DNA from: Nemertoderma westbladi
Taxonomy: Eukaryota > Xenacoelomorpha > Nemertodermatida > Nemertodermatidae
Length of the DNA stretch: 30,378 bases
NCBI GenBank assembly: GCA_032718475.1
Contig: JAUCBJ010005322.1
Coordinates: forward strand, 1-30,378
Direction of reading: 5' to 3'
Within the stretch, counting starts at the first letter, position 1; each line of letters begins with the position of its first letter. This document shows positions 1 to 14,385 of the stretch, in pieces. The notes under the pieces were generated by a model that worked only from the letters and a program-made list of their open reading frames with translations, searched no databases and was not told the DNA's origin. Made by a program: the position numbers and the translations under genes.

Positions 1-1422
1 AACTATAAATTGTTTATTAGAGATTATGCCAACACGCCAATTATAAACTGTTTATTAGAGATTATGCCAACACGCCAACTATAAATTGTTTATTATAGGT
101 TATGCCAACACGCCAATTATAAACTGTTTATTAGAGGTTATGCCAACACGCCAATTATAAATTGTTTATTAGAGATTATGCCAACACGCCGATTATAAAC
201 TGTTTATTAGAGATTATGCCAACACGCCAACTATAAATTGTTTATTAGAGATTATGGCAACACGCCGATTATAAACTGTTTATTAGAGATTATGGCAACA
301 CGCCAATTATAAACTGTTTATTAGAGGTTATGCCAACACGCCGATTATAAACTGTTTATTAGAGATTATGGCAACACGCCAATTATGAACTGTTTATTAG
401 AGGTTATGCCAACACGCCAATTATAAACTGTTTATTAGAGGTTATGCCAACACGCCGATTATAAACTGTTTATTAGAGATTATGCCAACACGCCAACTAT
501 AAATTGTTTATTAGAGGTTATGCCAACACGCCAATTATAAATTGTTTATTAGAGATTATGCCAACATGCCAATTATAAACTGTTTATTAGAGGTTATGCC
601 AACACGCCAACTATAAATTGTTTATTAGAGATTATGCCAACACGCCGATTATAAACTGTTTATTAGAGATTATGGCAACACGCCAATTATAAACTGTTTA
701 TTAGAGGTTATGCCAACACGCCGATTATAAACTGTTTATTAGAGGTTATGCCACCACGCCGATTATAAACTGTTTATTAGAGATTATGCCAACACGCCAA
801 CTATAAATTGTTTATTAGAGGTTATGCCAACACGCCAATTATAAACTGTTTATTAGAGATTATGCCAACACGCCAACTATAAATTGTTTATTAGAGGTTA
901 TGCCAACACGCCAATTATAAATTGTTTATTAGAGGTTATGCCAACACGCCAATTATAAATTGTTTATTAGAGAATATGCCAACACGCCGATTATAAACTG
1001 TTTATTAGAGGTTATGCCAACACGCCGATTATAAACTGTTTATTAGAGGTTATGCCACCACGCCGATTATAAACTGTTTATTAGAGATTATGCCAACACG
1101 CCAACTATAAATTGTTTATTAGAGGTTATGCCAACACGCCAATTATAAACTGTTTATTAGAGGTTATGCCAACACGCCGATTATAAACTGTTTATTAGAG
1201 ATTATGCCAACACGCCAACTATAAATTGTTTATTAGAGGTTATGCCAACACGCCAATTATAAATTGTTTATTAGAGAATATGCCAACACGCCGATTATAA
1301 ACTGTTTATTAGAGGTTATGCCAACACGCCAACTATAAATTGTTTATTAGAGGTTATGCCAACACGCCAATTATAAATTGTTTATTAGAGATTATGCCAA
1401 CACTCCAATTATAAATTGTTTA

Positions 1423-4400
1423 TTAGAGAATATGCCAACACGCCGATTATAAACTGTTTATTAGAGATTATGCCAACACGCCAACTATAAATTGTTTATT
1501 AGAGGTTATGCCAACACGCCAATTATAAATTGTTTATTAGAGATTATGCCAACACGTCGATTATAAACTGTTTATTAGAGATTATGCCAACACGCCAACT
1601 ATAAATTGTTTATTAGAGATTATGGCAACACGCCGATTATAAACTGTTTATTAGATATTATGGCAACACGCCAATTATAAACTGTTTATTAGAGGTTATG
1701 CCAACACGCCGATTATAAACTGTTTATTAGAGATTATGGCAACACGCCAATTATAAACTGTTTATTAGAGGTTATGCCAACACTCCGATTATAAACTGTT
1801 TATTAGAGATTATGCCAACACGCCAACTATAAATTGTTTATTAGAGGTTATGCCAACACGCCAATTATAAACTGTTTATTAGAGGTTATGCCAACACGCC
1901 GATTATAAACTGTTTATTAGAGATTATGCCAACACGCCAACTATAAATTGTTTATTAGAGGTTATGCCAACACGCCAATTATAAATTGTTTATTAGAGAT
2001 TATGCCAACACATCGATTATAAACTGTTTATTAGAGATTATGCCAACACGCCAACTATAAATTGTTTATTAGAGATTATGGCAACACGCCGATTATAAAC
2101 TGTTTATTAGAGATTATGGCAACACGCCAATTATAAACTGTTTATTAGAGGTTATGCCAACACGCCGATTATAAACTGTTTATTAGAGATTATGCCAACA
2201 CGCCAACTATAAATTGTTTATTAGAGGTTATGCCAACACGCCAATTATAAACTGTTTATTAGAGGTTATGCCAACACGCCGATTATAAACTGTTTATTAG
2301 AGATTATGCCAACACGCCAACTATAAACTGTTTATTAGAGGTTATGCCAACACGCCGATTATAAACTGTTTATTAGAGATTATGCCAACACGCCAACTAT
2401 AAATTGTTTATTAGAGGTTATGCCAACACGCCAATTATAAATTGTTTATTAGAGATTATGCCAACACGCCAATTATAAATTGTTTATTAGAGAGTATGCC
2501 AACACGCCAACTATAAATTGTTTATTAGAGATTATGCCAACACGCCGATTATAAACTGTTTATTAGAGATTATGCCAACACGCCGATTATAAACTGTTTA
2601 TTAGAGGTTATGCCAACACGCCGATTATAAACTGTTTATTAGAGATTATGGCAACACGCCAATTATAAACTGTTTATTAGAGGTTATGCCAACACTCCGA
2701 TTATAAACTGTTTATTAGAGATTGTGCCAACACGCCAACTATAAATTGTTTATTAGAGGTTATGCCAACACGCCAATTATAAACTGTTTATTAGAGGTTA
2801 TGCCAACACGCCGATTATAAACTGTTTATTAGAGATTATGCCAACACGCCAATTATAAATTGTTTATTAGAGGTTATGCCAACACGCCAATTATAAATTG
2901 TTTATTAGAGATTATGCCAACACGCCAACTATAAATTGTTTATTAGAGATTATGCCAACACGCCAACTATAAATTGTTTATTAGAGATTATGGCAACACG
3001 CCGATTATAAACTGTTTATTAGAGATTATGCCAACACGCCAACTATAAATTGTTTATTAGAGGTTATGCCAACACGCCGATTATAAACTGTTTATTAGAG
3101 ATTATGGCAACACGCCAATTATAAACTGTTTATTAGAGGTTATGCCAACACTCCGATTATAAACTGTTTATTAGAGATTATGCCAACACGCCAACTATAA
3201 ATTGTTTATTAGAGGTTATGCCAACACGCCAATTATAAACTGTTTATTAGAGGTTATGCCAACATGCCGATTATAAACTGTTTATTAGAGATTATGCCAA
3301 CACGCCAACTATAAATTGTTTATTAGAGGTTATGCCAACACGCCAATTATAAATTGTTTATTAGAGATTATGCCAACACGCCAATTATAAACTGTTTATT
3401 AGAGGTTATGCCAACACGCCAACTATAAATTGTTTATTAGAGATTATGCCAACACGCCGATTATAAACTGTTTATTAGAGATTATGGCAACACGCCAATT
3501 ATAAACTGTTTATTAGAGGTTATGCCAACACGCCGATTATAAACTGTTTATTAGAGATTATGGCAACACGCCAATTATAAACTGTTTATTAGAGGTTATG
3601 CCAACACGCCGATTATAAACTGTTTATTAGAGATTATGCCAACACGCCAACTATAAATTGTTTATTAGAGGTTATGCCAACACGCCAATTATAAACTGTT
3701 TATTAGTGGTTATGCCAACACGCCAACTATAAATTGTTTATTAGAGAATATGCCAACACGCCGATTATAAACTGTTTATTAGAGATTATGCCAACACGCC
3801 AACTATAAATTGTTTATTAGAGGTTATGCCAACACGCCAATTATAAATTGTTTATTAGAGATTATGCCAACACGTCGATTATAAACTGTTTATTAGAGAT
3901 TATGCCAACACGCCAACTATAAATTGTTTATTAGAGATTATGGCAACACGCCGATTATAAACTGTTTATTAGATATTATGGCAACACGCCAATTATAAAC
4001 TGTTTATTAGAGGTTATGCCAACACGCCGATTATAAACTGTTTATTAGAGATTATGGCAACACGCCAATTATAAACTGTTTATTAGAGGTTATGCCAACA
4101 CTCCGATTATAAACTGTTTATTAGAGATTATGCCAACACGCCAACTATAAATTGTTTATTAGAGGTTATGCCAACACGCCAATTATAAACTGTTTATTAG
4201 AGGTTATGCCAACACGCCGATTATAAACTGTTTATTAGAGATTATGCCAACACGCCAACTATAAATTGTTTATTAGAGGTTATGCCAACACGCCAATTAT
4301 AAATTGTTTATTAGAGATTATGCCAACACATCGATTATAAACTGTTTATTAGAGATTATGCCAACACGCCAACTATAAATTGTTTATTAGAGATTATGGC

Positions 4401-6058
4401 AACACGCCGATTATAAACTGTTTATTAGAGATTATGGCAACACGCCAATTATAAACTGTTTATTAGAGGTTATGCCAACACGCCGATTATAAACTGTTTA
4501 TTAGAGATTATGCCAACACGCCAACTATAAATTGTTTATTAGAGGTTATGCCAACACGCCAATTATAAACTGTTTATTAGAGGTTATGCCAACACGCCGA
4601 TTATAAACTGTTTATTAGAGATTATGCCAACACGCCAACTATAAACTGTTTATTAGAGGTTATGCCAACACGCCGATTATAAACTGTTTATTAGAGATTA
4701 TGCCAACACGCCAACTATAAATTGTTTATTAGAGGTTATGCCAACACGCCAATTATAAATTGTTTATTAGAGATTATGCCAACACGCCAATTATAAATTG
4801 TTTATTAGAGAGTATGCCAACACGCCAACTATAAATTGTTTATTAGAGATTATGCCAACACGCCGATTATAAACTGTTTATTAGAGATTATGCCAACACG
4901 CCGATTATAAACTGTTTATTAGAGGTTATGCCAACACGCCGATTATAAACTGTTTATTAGAGATTATGGCAACACGCCAATTATAAACTGTTTATTAGAG
5001 GTTATGCCAACACTCCGATTATAAACTGTTTATTAGAGATTGTGCCAACACGCCAACTATAAATTGTTTATTAGAGGTTATGCCAACACGCCAATTATAA
5101 ACTGTTTATTAGAGGTTATGCCAACACGCCGATTATAAACTGTTTATTAGAGATTATGCCAACACGCCAATTATAAATTGTTTATTAGAGGTTATGCCAA
5201 CACGCCAATTATAAATTGTTTATTAGAGATTATGCCAACACGCCAACTATAAATTGTTTATTAGAGATTATGCCAACACGCCAACTATAAATTGTTTATT
5301 AGAGATTATGGCAACACGCCGATTATAAACTGTTTATTAGAGATTATGCCAACACGCCAACTATAAATTGTTTATTAGAGGTTATGCCAACACGCCGATT
5401 ATAAACTGTTTATTAGAGATTATGGCAACACGCCAATTATAAACTGTTTATTAGAGGTTATGCCAACACTCCGATTATAAACTGTTTATTAGAGATTATG
5501 CCAACACGCCAACTATAAATTGTTTATTAGAGGTTATGCCAACACGCCAATTATAAACTGTTTATTAGAGGTTATGCCAACATGCCGATTATAAACTGTT
5601 TATTAGAGATTATGCCAACACGCCAACTATAAATTGTTTATTAGAGGTTATGCCAACACGCCAATTATAAATTGTTTATTAGAGATTATGCCAACACGCC
5701 AATTATAAACTGTTTATTAGAGGTTATGCCAACACGCCAACTATAAATTGTTTATTAGAGATTATGCCAACACGCCGATTATAAACTGTTTATTAGAGAT
5801 TATGGCAACACGCCAATTATAAACTGTTTATTAGAGGTTATGCCAACACGCCGATTATAAACTGTTTATTAGAGATTATGGCAACACGCCAATTATAAAC
5901 TGTTTATTAGAGGTTATGCCAACACGCCGATTATAAACTGTTTATTAGAGATTATGCCAACACGCCAACTATAAATTGTTTATTAGAGGTTATGCCAACA
6001 CGCCAATTATAAACTGTTTATTAGTGGTTATGCCAACACGCCAACTATAAATTGTTTA
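1423..6058. repeat. Tandem higher-order duplication of 61 monomers (2318 bp x2)
   Basis: Rare variant markers recur at exactly 2318 bp (61 x 38): TTAGAGAATA at 1423 and 3741, AACACGTCGA at 1551 and 3869, TTAGATATTA at 1651 and 3969, the ATTGTG variant at 2721 and 5039, TATTAGTGGT at 3701 and 6019. Marker agreement breaks down just before 1423/3741 and just after 3745/6063, so 1423-3740 and 3741-6058 form an abutting pair. All markers compared match, which suggests a recent duplication. Confidence 0.9.
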
Positions 6059-8150
6059 TTAGAGATTATGGCAACACGCCGATTATAAACTGTTTATTAG
6101 AGATTATGCCAACACGCCAACTATAAATTGTTTATTAGAGGTTATGCCAACACGCCGATTATAAACTGTTTATTAGAGATTATGGCAACACGCCAATTAT
6201 AAACTGTTTATTAGAGGTTATGCCAACACTCCGATTATAAACTGTTTATTAGAGATTATGCCAACACGCCAACTATAAATTGTTTATTAGAGGTTATGCC
6301 AACACGCCAATTATAAACTGTTTATTAGAGGTTATGCCAACATGCCGATTATAAACTGTTTATTAGAGATTATGCCAACACGCCAACTATAAATTGTTTA
6401 TTAGAGGTTATGCCAACACGCCAATTATAAATTGTTTATTAGAGATTATGCCAACACGCCAATTATAAACTGTTTATTAGAGGTTATGCCAACACGCCAA
6501 CTATAAATTGTTTATTAGAGATTATGCCAACACGCCGATTATAAACTGTTTATTAGAGATTATGGCAACACGCCAATTATAAACTGTTTATTAGAGGTTA
6601 TGCCAACACGCCGATTATAAACTGTTTATTAGAGATTATGGCAACACGCCAATTATAAACTGTTTATTAGAGGTTATGCCAACACGCCGATTATAAACTG
6701 TTTATTAGAGATTATGCCAACACGCCAACTATAAATTGTTTATTAGAGGTTATGCCAACACGCCAATTATAAACTGTTTATTAGTGGTTATGCCAACACG
6801 CCGATTATAAACTGTTTATTAGAGATTATGCCAACACGCCAACTATAAATTGTTTATTAGAGGTTATGCCAACACGCCAATTATAAATTGTTTATTAGAG
6901 GTTATGCCAACACGCCAATTATAAACTGTTTATTAGAGGTTATGCCAACATGCCGATTATAAACTGTTTATTAGAGATTATGCCAACACGCCAACTATAA
7001 ATTGTTTATTAGAGGTTATGCCAACACGCCAATTATAAATTGTTTATTAGAGATTATGCCAACACGCCAATTATAAACTGTTTATTAGAGGTTATGCCAA
7101 CACGCCAACTATAAATTGTTTATTAGAGATTATGCCAACACGCCGATTATAAACTGTTTATTAGAGATTATGGCAACACGCCAATTATAAACTGTTTATT
7201 AGAGGTTATGCCAACACGCCGATTATAAACTGTTTATTAGAGATTATGGCAACACGCCAATTATAAACTGTTTATTAGAGGTTATGCCAACACGCCGATT
7301 ATAAACTGTTTATTAGAGATTATGCCAACACGCCAACTATAAATTGTTTATTAGAGGTTATGCCAACACGCCAATTATAAACTGTTTATTAGTGGTTATG
7401 CCAACACGCCAACTATAAATTGTTTATTAGAGATTATGGCAACACGCCGATTATAAACTGTTTATTAGAGATTATGCCAACACGCCAACTATAAATTGTT
7501 TATTAGAGGTTATGCCAACACGCCGATTATAAACTGTTTATTAGAGATTATGGCAACACGCCAATTATAAACTGTTTATTAGAGGTTATGCCAACACTCC
7601 GATTATAAACTGTTTATTAGAGATTATGCCAACACGCCAACTATAAATTGTTTATTAGAGGTTATGCCAACACGCCAATTATAAACTGTTTATTAGAGGT
7701 TATGCCAACATGCCGATTATAAACTGTTTATTAGAGATTATGCCAACACGCCAACTATAAATTGTTTATTAGAGGTTATGCCAACACGCCAATTATAAAT
7801 TGTTTATTAGAGATTATGCCAACACGCCAATTATAAACTGTTTATTAGAGGTTATGCCAACACGCCAACTATAAATTGTTTATTAGAGATTATGCCAACA
7901 CGCCGATTATAAACTGTTTATTAGAGATTATGGCAACACGCCAATTATAAACTGTTTATTAGAGGTTATGCCAACACGCCGATTATAAACTGTTTATTAG
8001 AGATTATGGCAACACGCCAATTATAAACTGTTTATTAGAGGTTATGCCAACACGCCGATTATAAACTGTTTATTAGAGATTATGCCAACACGCCAACTAT
8101 AAATTGTTTATTAGAGGTTATGCCAACACGCCAATTATAAACTGTTTATT
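5301..8150. repeat. Alternating 20- and 16-monomer higher-order blocks
   Basis: The TATTAGTGGT marker falls at 6019, 6779, 7387 and 8147, giving spacings of 760 (20 monomers), 608 (16) and 760 (20). The CATGCCGATT marker at 6341, 6949 and 7709 gives 608 and 760. The blocks therefore repeat with a compound period of 1368 bp (36 monomers), nested on the end of the 61-monomer duplication. Confidence 0.85.
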
Positions 8151-10499
8151 AGTGGTTATGCCAACACGCCGATTATAAACTGTTTATTAGAGATTATGCC
8201 AACACGCCAACTATAAATTGTTTATTAGAGGTTATGCCAACACGCCAATTATAAATTGTTTATTAGAGAATATGCCAACACGCCGATTATAAACTGTTTA
8301 TTAGAGGTTATGCCAACACGCCAACTATAAATTGTTTATTAGAGGTTATGCCAACACGCCAATTATAAATTGTTTATTAGAGATTATGCCAACACGCCAA
8401 TTATAAATTGTTTATTAGAGATTATGCCAACACGCCGATTATAAACTGTTTATTAGAGATTATGGCAACACGCCAATTATAAACTGTTTATTAGAGGTTA
8501 TGCCAACACGCCGATTATAAACTGTTTATTAGAGATTATGCCAACACGCCAACTATAAATTGTTTATTAGAGGTTATGCCAACACGCCAATTATAAACTG
8601 TTTATTAGAGGTTATGCCAACACGCCGATTATAAACTGTTTATTAGAGATTATGCCAACACGCCAACTATAAATTGTTTATTAGAGATTATGCCAACACG
8701 CCGATTATAAACTGTTTATTAGAGATTATGGCAACACGCCAATTATAAACTGTTTATTAGAGATTATGCCAACACGCCGATTATAAACTGTTTATTAGAG
8801 ATTATGGCAACACGCCAATTATAAACTGTTTATTAGAGGTTATGCCAACACGCCGATTATAAACTGTTTATTAGAGATTATGCCAACACGCCAACTATAA
8901 ATTGTTTATTAGAGGTTATGCCAACACGCCAATTATAAATTGTTTATTAGAGATTATGCCAACACGCCGATTATAAACTGTTTATTAGAGGTTATGCCAA
9001 CACGCCAACTATAAATTGTTTATTAGAGGTTATGCCAACACGCCAATTATAAATTGTTTATTAGAGATTATGCCAACACGCCAATTATAAATTGTTTATT
9101 AGAGATTACGCCAACACGCCGATTATAAACTGTTTATTAGAGATTATGCCAACACGCCAATTATAAACTGTTTATTAGAGATTATGCCAACACGCCAATT
9201 ATAAATTGTTTATTAGAGATTATGCCAACACGCCAATTATAAACTGTTTATTAGAGATTATGCCAACACGCAAATTATAAACTGTTTATTAGAGATTATG
9301 CCAACACGCCAATTATAAACTGTTTATTAGAGATTATGCCAACACGCCAATTATAAATTGTTTATTAGAGATTATGGCAACACGCCAATTATAAACTGTT
9401 TATTAGAGATTATGCCAACACGCCAACTATAAATTGTTTATTTAGAGGTTATGCCAACACGCCAATTATAAATTGTTTATTAGAGATTATGCCAACACGC
9501 CGATTATAAACTGTTTATTAGAGGTTATGGCAACACGCCAACTATAAATTGTTTATTAGAGGTTATGCCAACACGCCAATTATAAATTGTTTATTAGAGA
9601 TTATGCCAACACGCCAATTATAAATTGTTTATTAGAGATTATGCCAACACGCCAATTATAAACTGTTTATTAGAGATTATGGCAACACACCAATTATAAA
9701 CTGTTTATTAGAGGTTATGCCAACACGCCGATTATAAACTGTTTATTAGAGATTATGCCAACACGCCAACTATAAATTGTTTATTAGAGGTTATGCCAAC
9801 ACGCCAATTATAAACTGTTTATTAGAGGTTATGCCAACACGCCAATTATAAATTGTTTATTAGAGATTATGCCAACACGCCAATTATAAATTGTTTATTA
9901 GAGATTACGCCAACACGCCGATTATAAACTGTTTATTAGAGATTATGCCAACACGCCAATTATAAACTGTTTATTAGAGATTATGGCAACACGCCAATTA
10001 TAAACTGTTTATTAGAGGTTATGCCAACACGCCGATTATAAACTGTTTATTAGAGATTATGCCAACACGCCAACTATAAATTGTTTATTAGAGGTTATGC
10101 CAACACGCCAATTATAAACTGTTTATTAGAGGTTATGCCAACACGCCGATTATAAACTGTTTATTAGAGATTATGCCAACACGCCAACTATAAATTGTTT
10201 ATTAGAGATTATGGCAACACGCCAATTATAAACTGTTTATTAGAGGTTATGCCAACACGCCGATTATAAACTGTTTATTAGAGATTATGCCAACACGCCA
10301 ACTATAAATTGTTTATTAGAGGTTATGCCAACACGCCAATTATAAACTGTTTATTAGAGGTTATGCCAACACGCCGATTATAAACTGTTTATTAGAGATT
10401 ATGCCAACACGCCAATTATAAACTGTTTATTAGAGATTATGCCAACACGCCAATTATAAATTGTTTATTAGAGATTATGCAAACACGCCAATTATAAAC

Positions 10500-13400
10500 T
10501 GTTTATTAGAGATTATGCCAACACGCAAATTATAAACTGTTTATTAGAGATTATGCCAACACGCCAATTATAAACTGTTTATTAGAGATTATGCCAACAC
10601 GCCAATTATAAATTGTTTATTAGAGATTATGCCAACACGCCAATTATAAACTGTTTATTAGAGATTATGCCAACACGCCAATTATAAATTGTTTATTAGA
10701 GATTATGCCAACACGTCGATTATAAACTGTTTATTAGAGATTATTCCAACACGCCAACTATAAATTGTTTATTAGAGATTATGCCAACACGCCAACTATA
10801 AATTGTTTATTAGAGGTTATGCCAACACGCCAATTATAAATTGTTTATTAGAGATTATGCCAACACGTCGATTATAAACTGTTTATTAGAGATTATGCCA
10901 ACACGCCAACTATAAATTGTTTATTAGAGATTATGCCAACACGCCGATTATAAACTGTTTATTAGAGATTATGGCAACACGCCAATTATAAACTGTTTAT
11001 TAGAGGTTATGCCAACACGCCGATTATAAACTGTTTATTAGAGATTATGCCAACACGCCAACTATAAATTGTTTATTAGAGGTTATGCCAACACGCCAAT
11101 TATAAACTGTTTATTAGAGGTTATGCCAACACGCCGATTATAAACTGTTTATTAGAGATTATGCCAACACACCAACTATAAATTGTTTATTAGAGATTAT
11201 GGCAACACGCCAATTATAAACTGTTTATTAGAGGTTATGCCAACACGCCGATTATAAACTGTTTATTAGAGATTATGCCAACACGCCAACTATAAATTGT
11301 TTATTAGAGGTTATGCCAACACGCCAATTATAAACTGTTTATTAGAGGTTATGCCAACACGCCGATTATAAACTGTTTATTAGAGATTATGCCAACACGC
11401 CAATTATAAACTGTTTATTAGAGATTATGCCAACACGCCAATTATAAATTGTTTATTAGAGATTATGCCAACACGCCAATTATAAACTGTTTATTAGAGA
11501 TTATGCCAACACGCAAATTATAAACTGTTTATTAGAGATTATGCCAACACGCCAATTATAAACTGTTTATTAGAGATTATGCCAACACGCCAATTATAAA
11601 TTGTTTATTAGAGATTATGCCAACACGCCAATTATAAACTGTTTATTAGAGATTATGCCAACACGCCAATTATAAATTGTTTATTAGAGATTATGCCAAC
11701 ACGTCGATTATAAACTGTTTATTAGAGATTATGCCAACACGCCAACTATAAATTGTTTATTAGAGATTATGCCAACACGCCAACTATAAATTGTTTATTA
11801 GAGGTTATGCCAACACGCCAATTATAAATTGTTTATTAGAGATTATGCCAACACGTCGATTATAAACTGTTTATTAGAGATTATGCCAACACGCCAACTA
11901 TAAATTGTTTATTAGAGATTATGCCAACACGCCGATTATAAACTGTTTATTAGAGATTATGGCAACACGCCAATTATAAACTGTTTATTAGAGGTTATGC
12001 CAACACGCCGATTATAAACTGTTTATTAGAGATTATGCCAACATGCCAACTATAAATTGTTTATTAGAGATTATGCCAACACGCCGATTATAAACTGTTT
12101 ATTAGAGATTATCGCAACACGCCAATTATAAACTGTTTATTAGAGATTATGCCAACACGCCAATTATAAACTGTTTATTAGAGGTTATGCCAACACGCCA
12201 ACTAGAAATTGTTTATTTGACGTTATGCCAACATGCCAATTATAAACTTTTATTAGAGATTATGGCAACACGCCAATTATTAACTGTTTATTAGAGATTA
12301 TGCCAACACGCCAATTATAAACTGTTTATTAGAGATTATGGCAACACGCCAATAATAAACTGTTTATTAGAGGTTATGCCAACACGCCGATTATAAACTG
12401 TTTATTAGAGATTATGCCAACACGCCAATTATAAACTGTTTATTAGAGATTATGCCAACACGCCAATTATAAATTGTTTATTAGAGATTATGCCAACACG
12501 CCAATTATAAACTGTTTATTAGAGATTATGCCAACACGCAAATTATAAACTGTTTATTAGAGATTATGCCAACACGCAAATTATAAACTGTTTATTAGAG
12601 ATTATGCCAACACGCCAATTATAAATTGTTTATTAGAGATTATGCCAACACGCCAATTATAAACTGTTTATTAGAGATTATGCCAACACGCCAATTATAA
12701 ATTGTTTATTAGAGATTATGCCAACACGTCGATTATAAACTGTTTATTAGAGATTATGCCAACACGCCAACTATAAATTGTTTATTAGAGATTATGCCAA
12801 CACGCCAACTATAAATTGTTTATTAGAGGTTATGCCAACACGCCAATTATAAATTGTTTATTAGAGATTATGCCAACACGTCGATTATAAACTGTTTATT
12901 AGAGATTATGCCAACACGCCAACTATAAATTGTTTATTAGAGATTATGCCAACACGCCGATTATAAACTGTTTATTAGAGATTATGGCAACACGCCAATT
13001 ATAAACTGTTTATTAGAGGTTATGCCAACACGCCGATTATAAACTGTTTATTAGAGATTATGCCAACACGCCAACTATAAATTGTTTATTAGAGATTATG
13101 CCAACACGCCGATTATAAACTGTTTATTAGAGATTATCGCAACACGCCAATTATAAACTGTTTATTAGAGATTATGCCAACACGCCAATTATAAACTGTT
13201 TATTAGAGGTTATGCCAACACGCCAACTAGAAATTGTTTATTTGACGTTATGCCAACATGCCAATTATAAACTTTTATTAGAGATTATGGCAACACGCCA
13301 ATTATAAACTGTTTATTAGAGATTATGCCAACACGCCAATTATAAACTGTTTATTAGAGATTATGGCAACACGCCAATAATAAACTGTTTATTAGAGGTT
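10500..13400. repeat. Higher-order blocks of about 26-27 monomers
   Basis: The variant ACACGCAAAT occurs at 10521, 11509 and 12534, spacings of 988 (26 x 38) and 1025 (27 x 38 minus 1). The rare ACTAGAAATT followed by TTGACGTTATG, together with a neighbouring 1-bp deletion in AAACTTTTATTAG, occurs at 12201 and again at 13226, also 1025 apart. A private 1-bp deletion shared by two blocks is strong evidence for block duplication rather than parallel mutation. Confidence 0.85.
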
Positions 13401-13739
13401 ATGCCAACACGCCAACTATAAATTGTTTATTTGACGTTATGCCAACACGCCAATTATAAACTGTTTATTAGAGATTATGGCAACACGCCAATAATAAACT
13501 ATTTATTAGAGGTTATGCCAACACGTCAACTAGAAATTGTCTATTTGACGTTATGCCAACACGCCAATTATAAACTGTTTATTAGAGATTATGTCAACAC
13601 GCCAATTATAAACTGTTTATTAGAGGTTATGCCAACACGCCAATTATAAACAGTTTATTAGAGATTATGCCAACACGCCAATTATAAACTGTTTATTAGA
13701 GATTATGGCAACACGCTAACTATAAATTGTTTATTTGAC

Positions 13740-14117
13740 GTTATGCCAACACGCCAATTATAAATCATGTATTTAACGTTATGCCAACACGCCAACTATA
13801 AATTGTTTATTTGACGTTAGGCCAACACGCCAATTATAAATAATGTATTTAACGTTATGCCAACACGCCAACTATAAATTGTTTATTTGAAGTTATGCCA
13901 ACACGCCAATTATAAATAATGTATTTAACGTTATGCCAACACGCCAACTATAAATTGTTTATTTGAAGTTATGCCAACACGCCAATTATAAATAATGTAT
14001 TTAACGTTATGCCAACATGCCAATTATAAATAATGTATTTAATGTTATGCCAACACGCCAATTATAAATAATGTATTTAACGTTATGTCAACACGCCAGT
14101 TATAAATTGTTTATTCG
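13740..14117. repeat. Diverged right edge of the satellite, 76-bp dimers
   Basis: The last ten or so monomers alternate between a TTGTTTATTTGAAGTTATG type and an AATAATGTATTTAACG type, making 76-bp dimers, before the array stops within a final degraded unit near 14117. Neither type is common in the interior. Edge monomers that are old and unhomogenised are expected where unequal exchange acts mostly inside an array. Confidence 0.8.
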
Positions 14118-14299
14118 GTATATATTAATTTATTTGTTCTTTTAATTCAGTGATCTTCATAAAATTTATGTACTCAGTCAGCCAATTATATTTAATCGGT
14201 AACTGCTTCCTAATTTTTCCAATTTCTGAACAAAATATATTTAACATATTTGTTATTTCTAGATGTTCTAGTTAATTTTTCAATGATTTTGCGGGGGGT
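14118..14299. other. AT-rich spacer between satellite and LINE
   Basis: Non-repetitive AT-rich sequence with no reading frame or motif that I recognise. Confidence 0.6.
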
Positions 14300-14385
14300 T
14301 ATAAGGACCCAACCCCCCACCCCCTCAGGAAACTTAGAAATCAATAATATTATAAGATATTATTATTATTTATGATGAACTGATC
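14300..14385. repeat. Left flanking direct repeat of LINE copy 1
   Basis: The segment from TATAAGGACCCAACCCC to GATGAACTGATC is repeated on the other side of the LINE at 16493-16588, with a few substitutions and a longer C-tract in the right copy. It abuts the element on both sides, so it is best read as a long target-site duplication. Confidence 0.7.

Larger units (their letters stand above)
1..14117. repeat. 38-bp satellite DNA array, about 370 monomers
   Basis: The whole stretch is head-to-tail copies of one 38-bp AT-rich monomer; the unit ends in ATGCCAACACGCC and its centre reads ATAAACTGTTTAT. Copies differ mainly at a few fixed sites: the first three bases (AAC, AAT or GAT), C or T in the central dyad, GA or GG before TTATG, and ATGCC or ATGGC. 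Three main types often follow one another in the order GAT-AAC-AAT, giving a 114-bp trimer. Monomer length is almost perfectly constant; I saw one 1-bp insertion near 9440 and 1-bp deletions near 12248 and 13273. The array continues past the left edge. No gene, spacer or transposon interrupts it. It is a classic eukaryotic satellite; a centromeric or heterochromatic role is possible but not shown. Confidence 0.98.

Noticed and set aside
13431-13649. 72-codon frame in the satellite
   Set aside because: It is just the 38-bp monomer read in frame (three monomers equal 38 codons) where variants removed stops; it has no start or composition of a gene.
1-14117. CRISPR-like regular repeats
   Set aside because: The repeats are contiguous with no unique spacers, and all other content is animal; this is satellite DNA.
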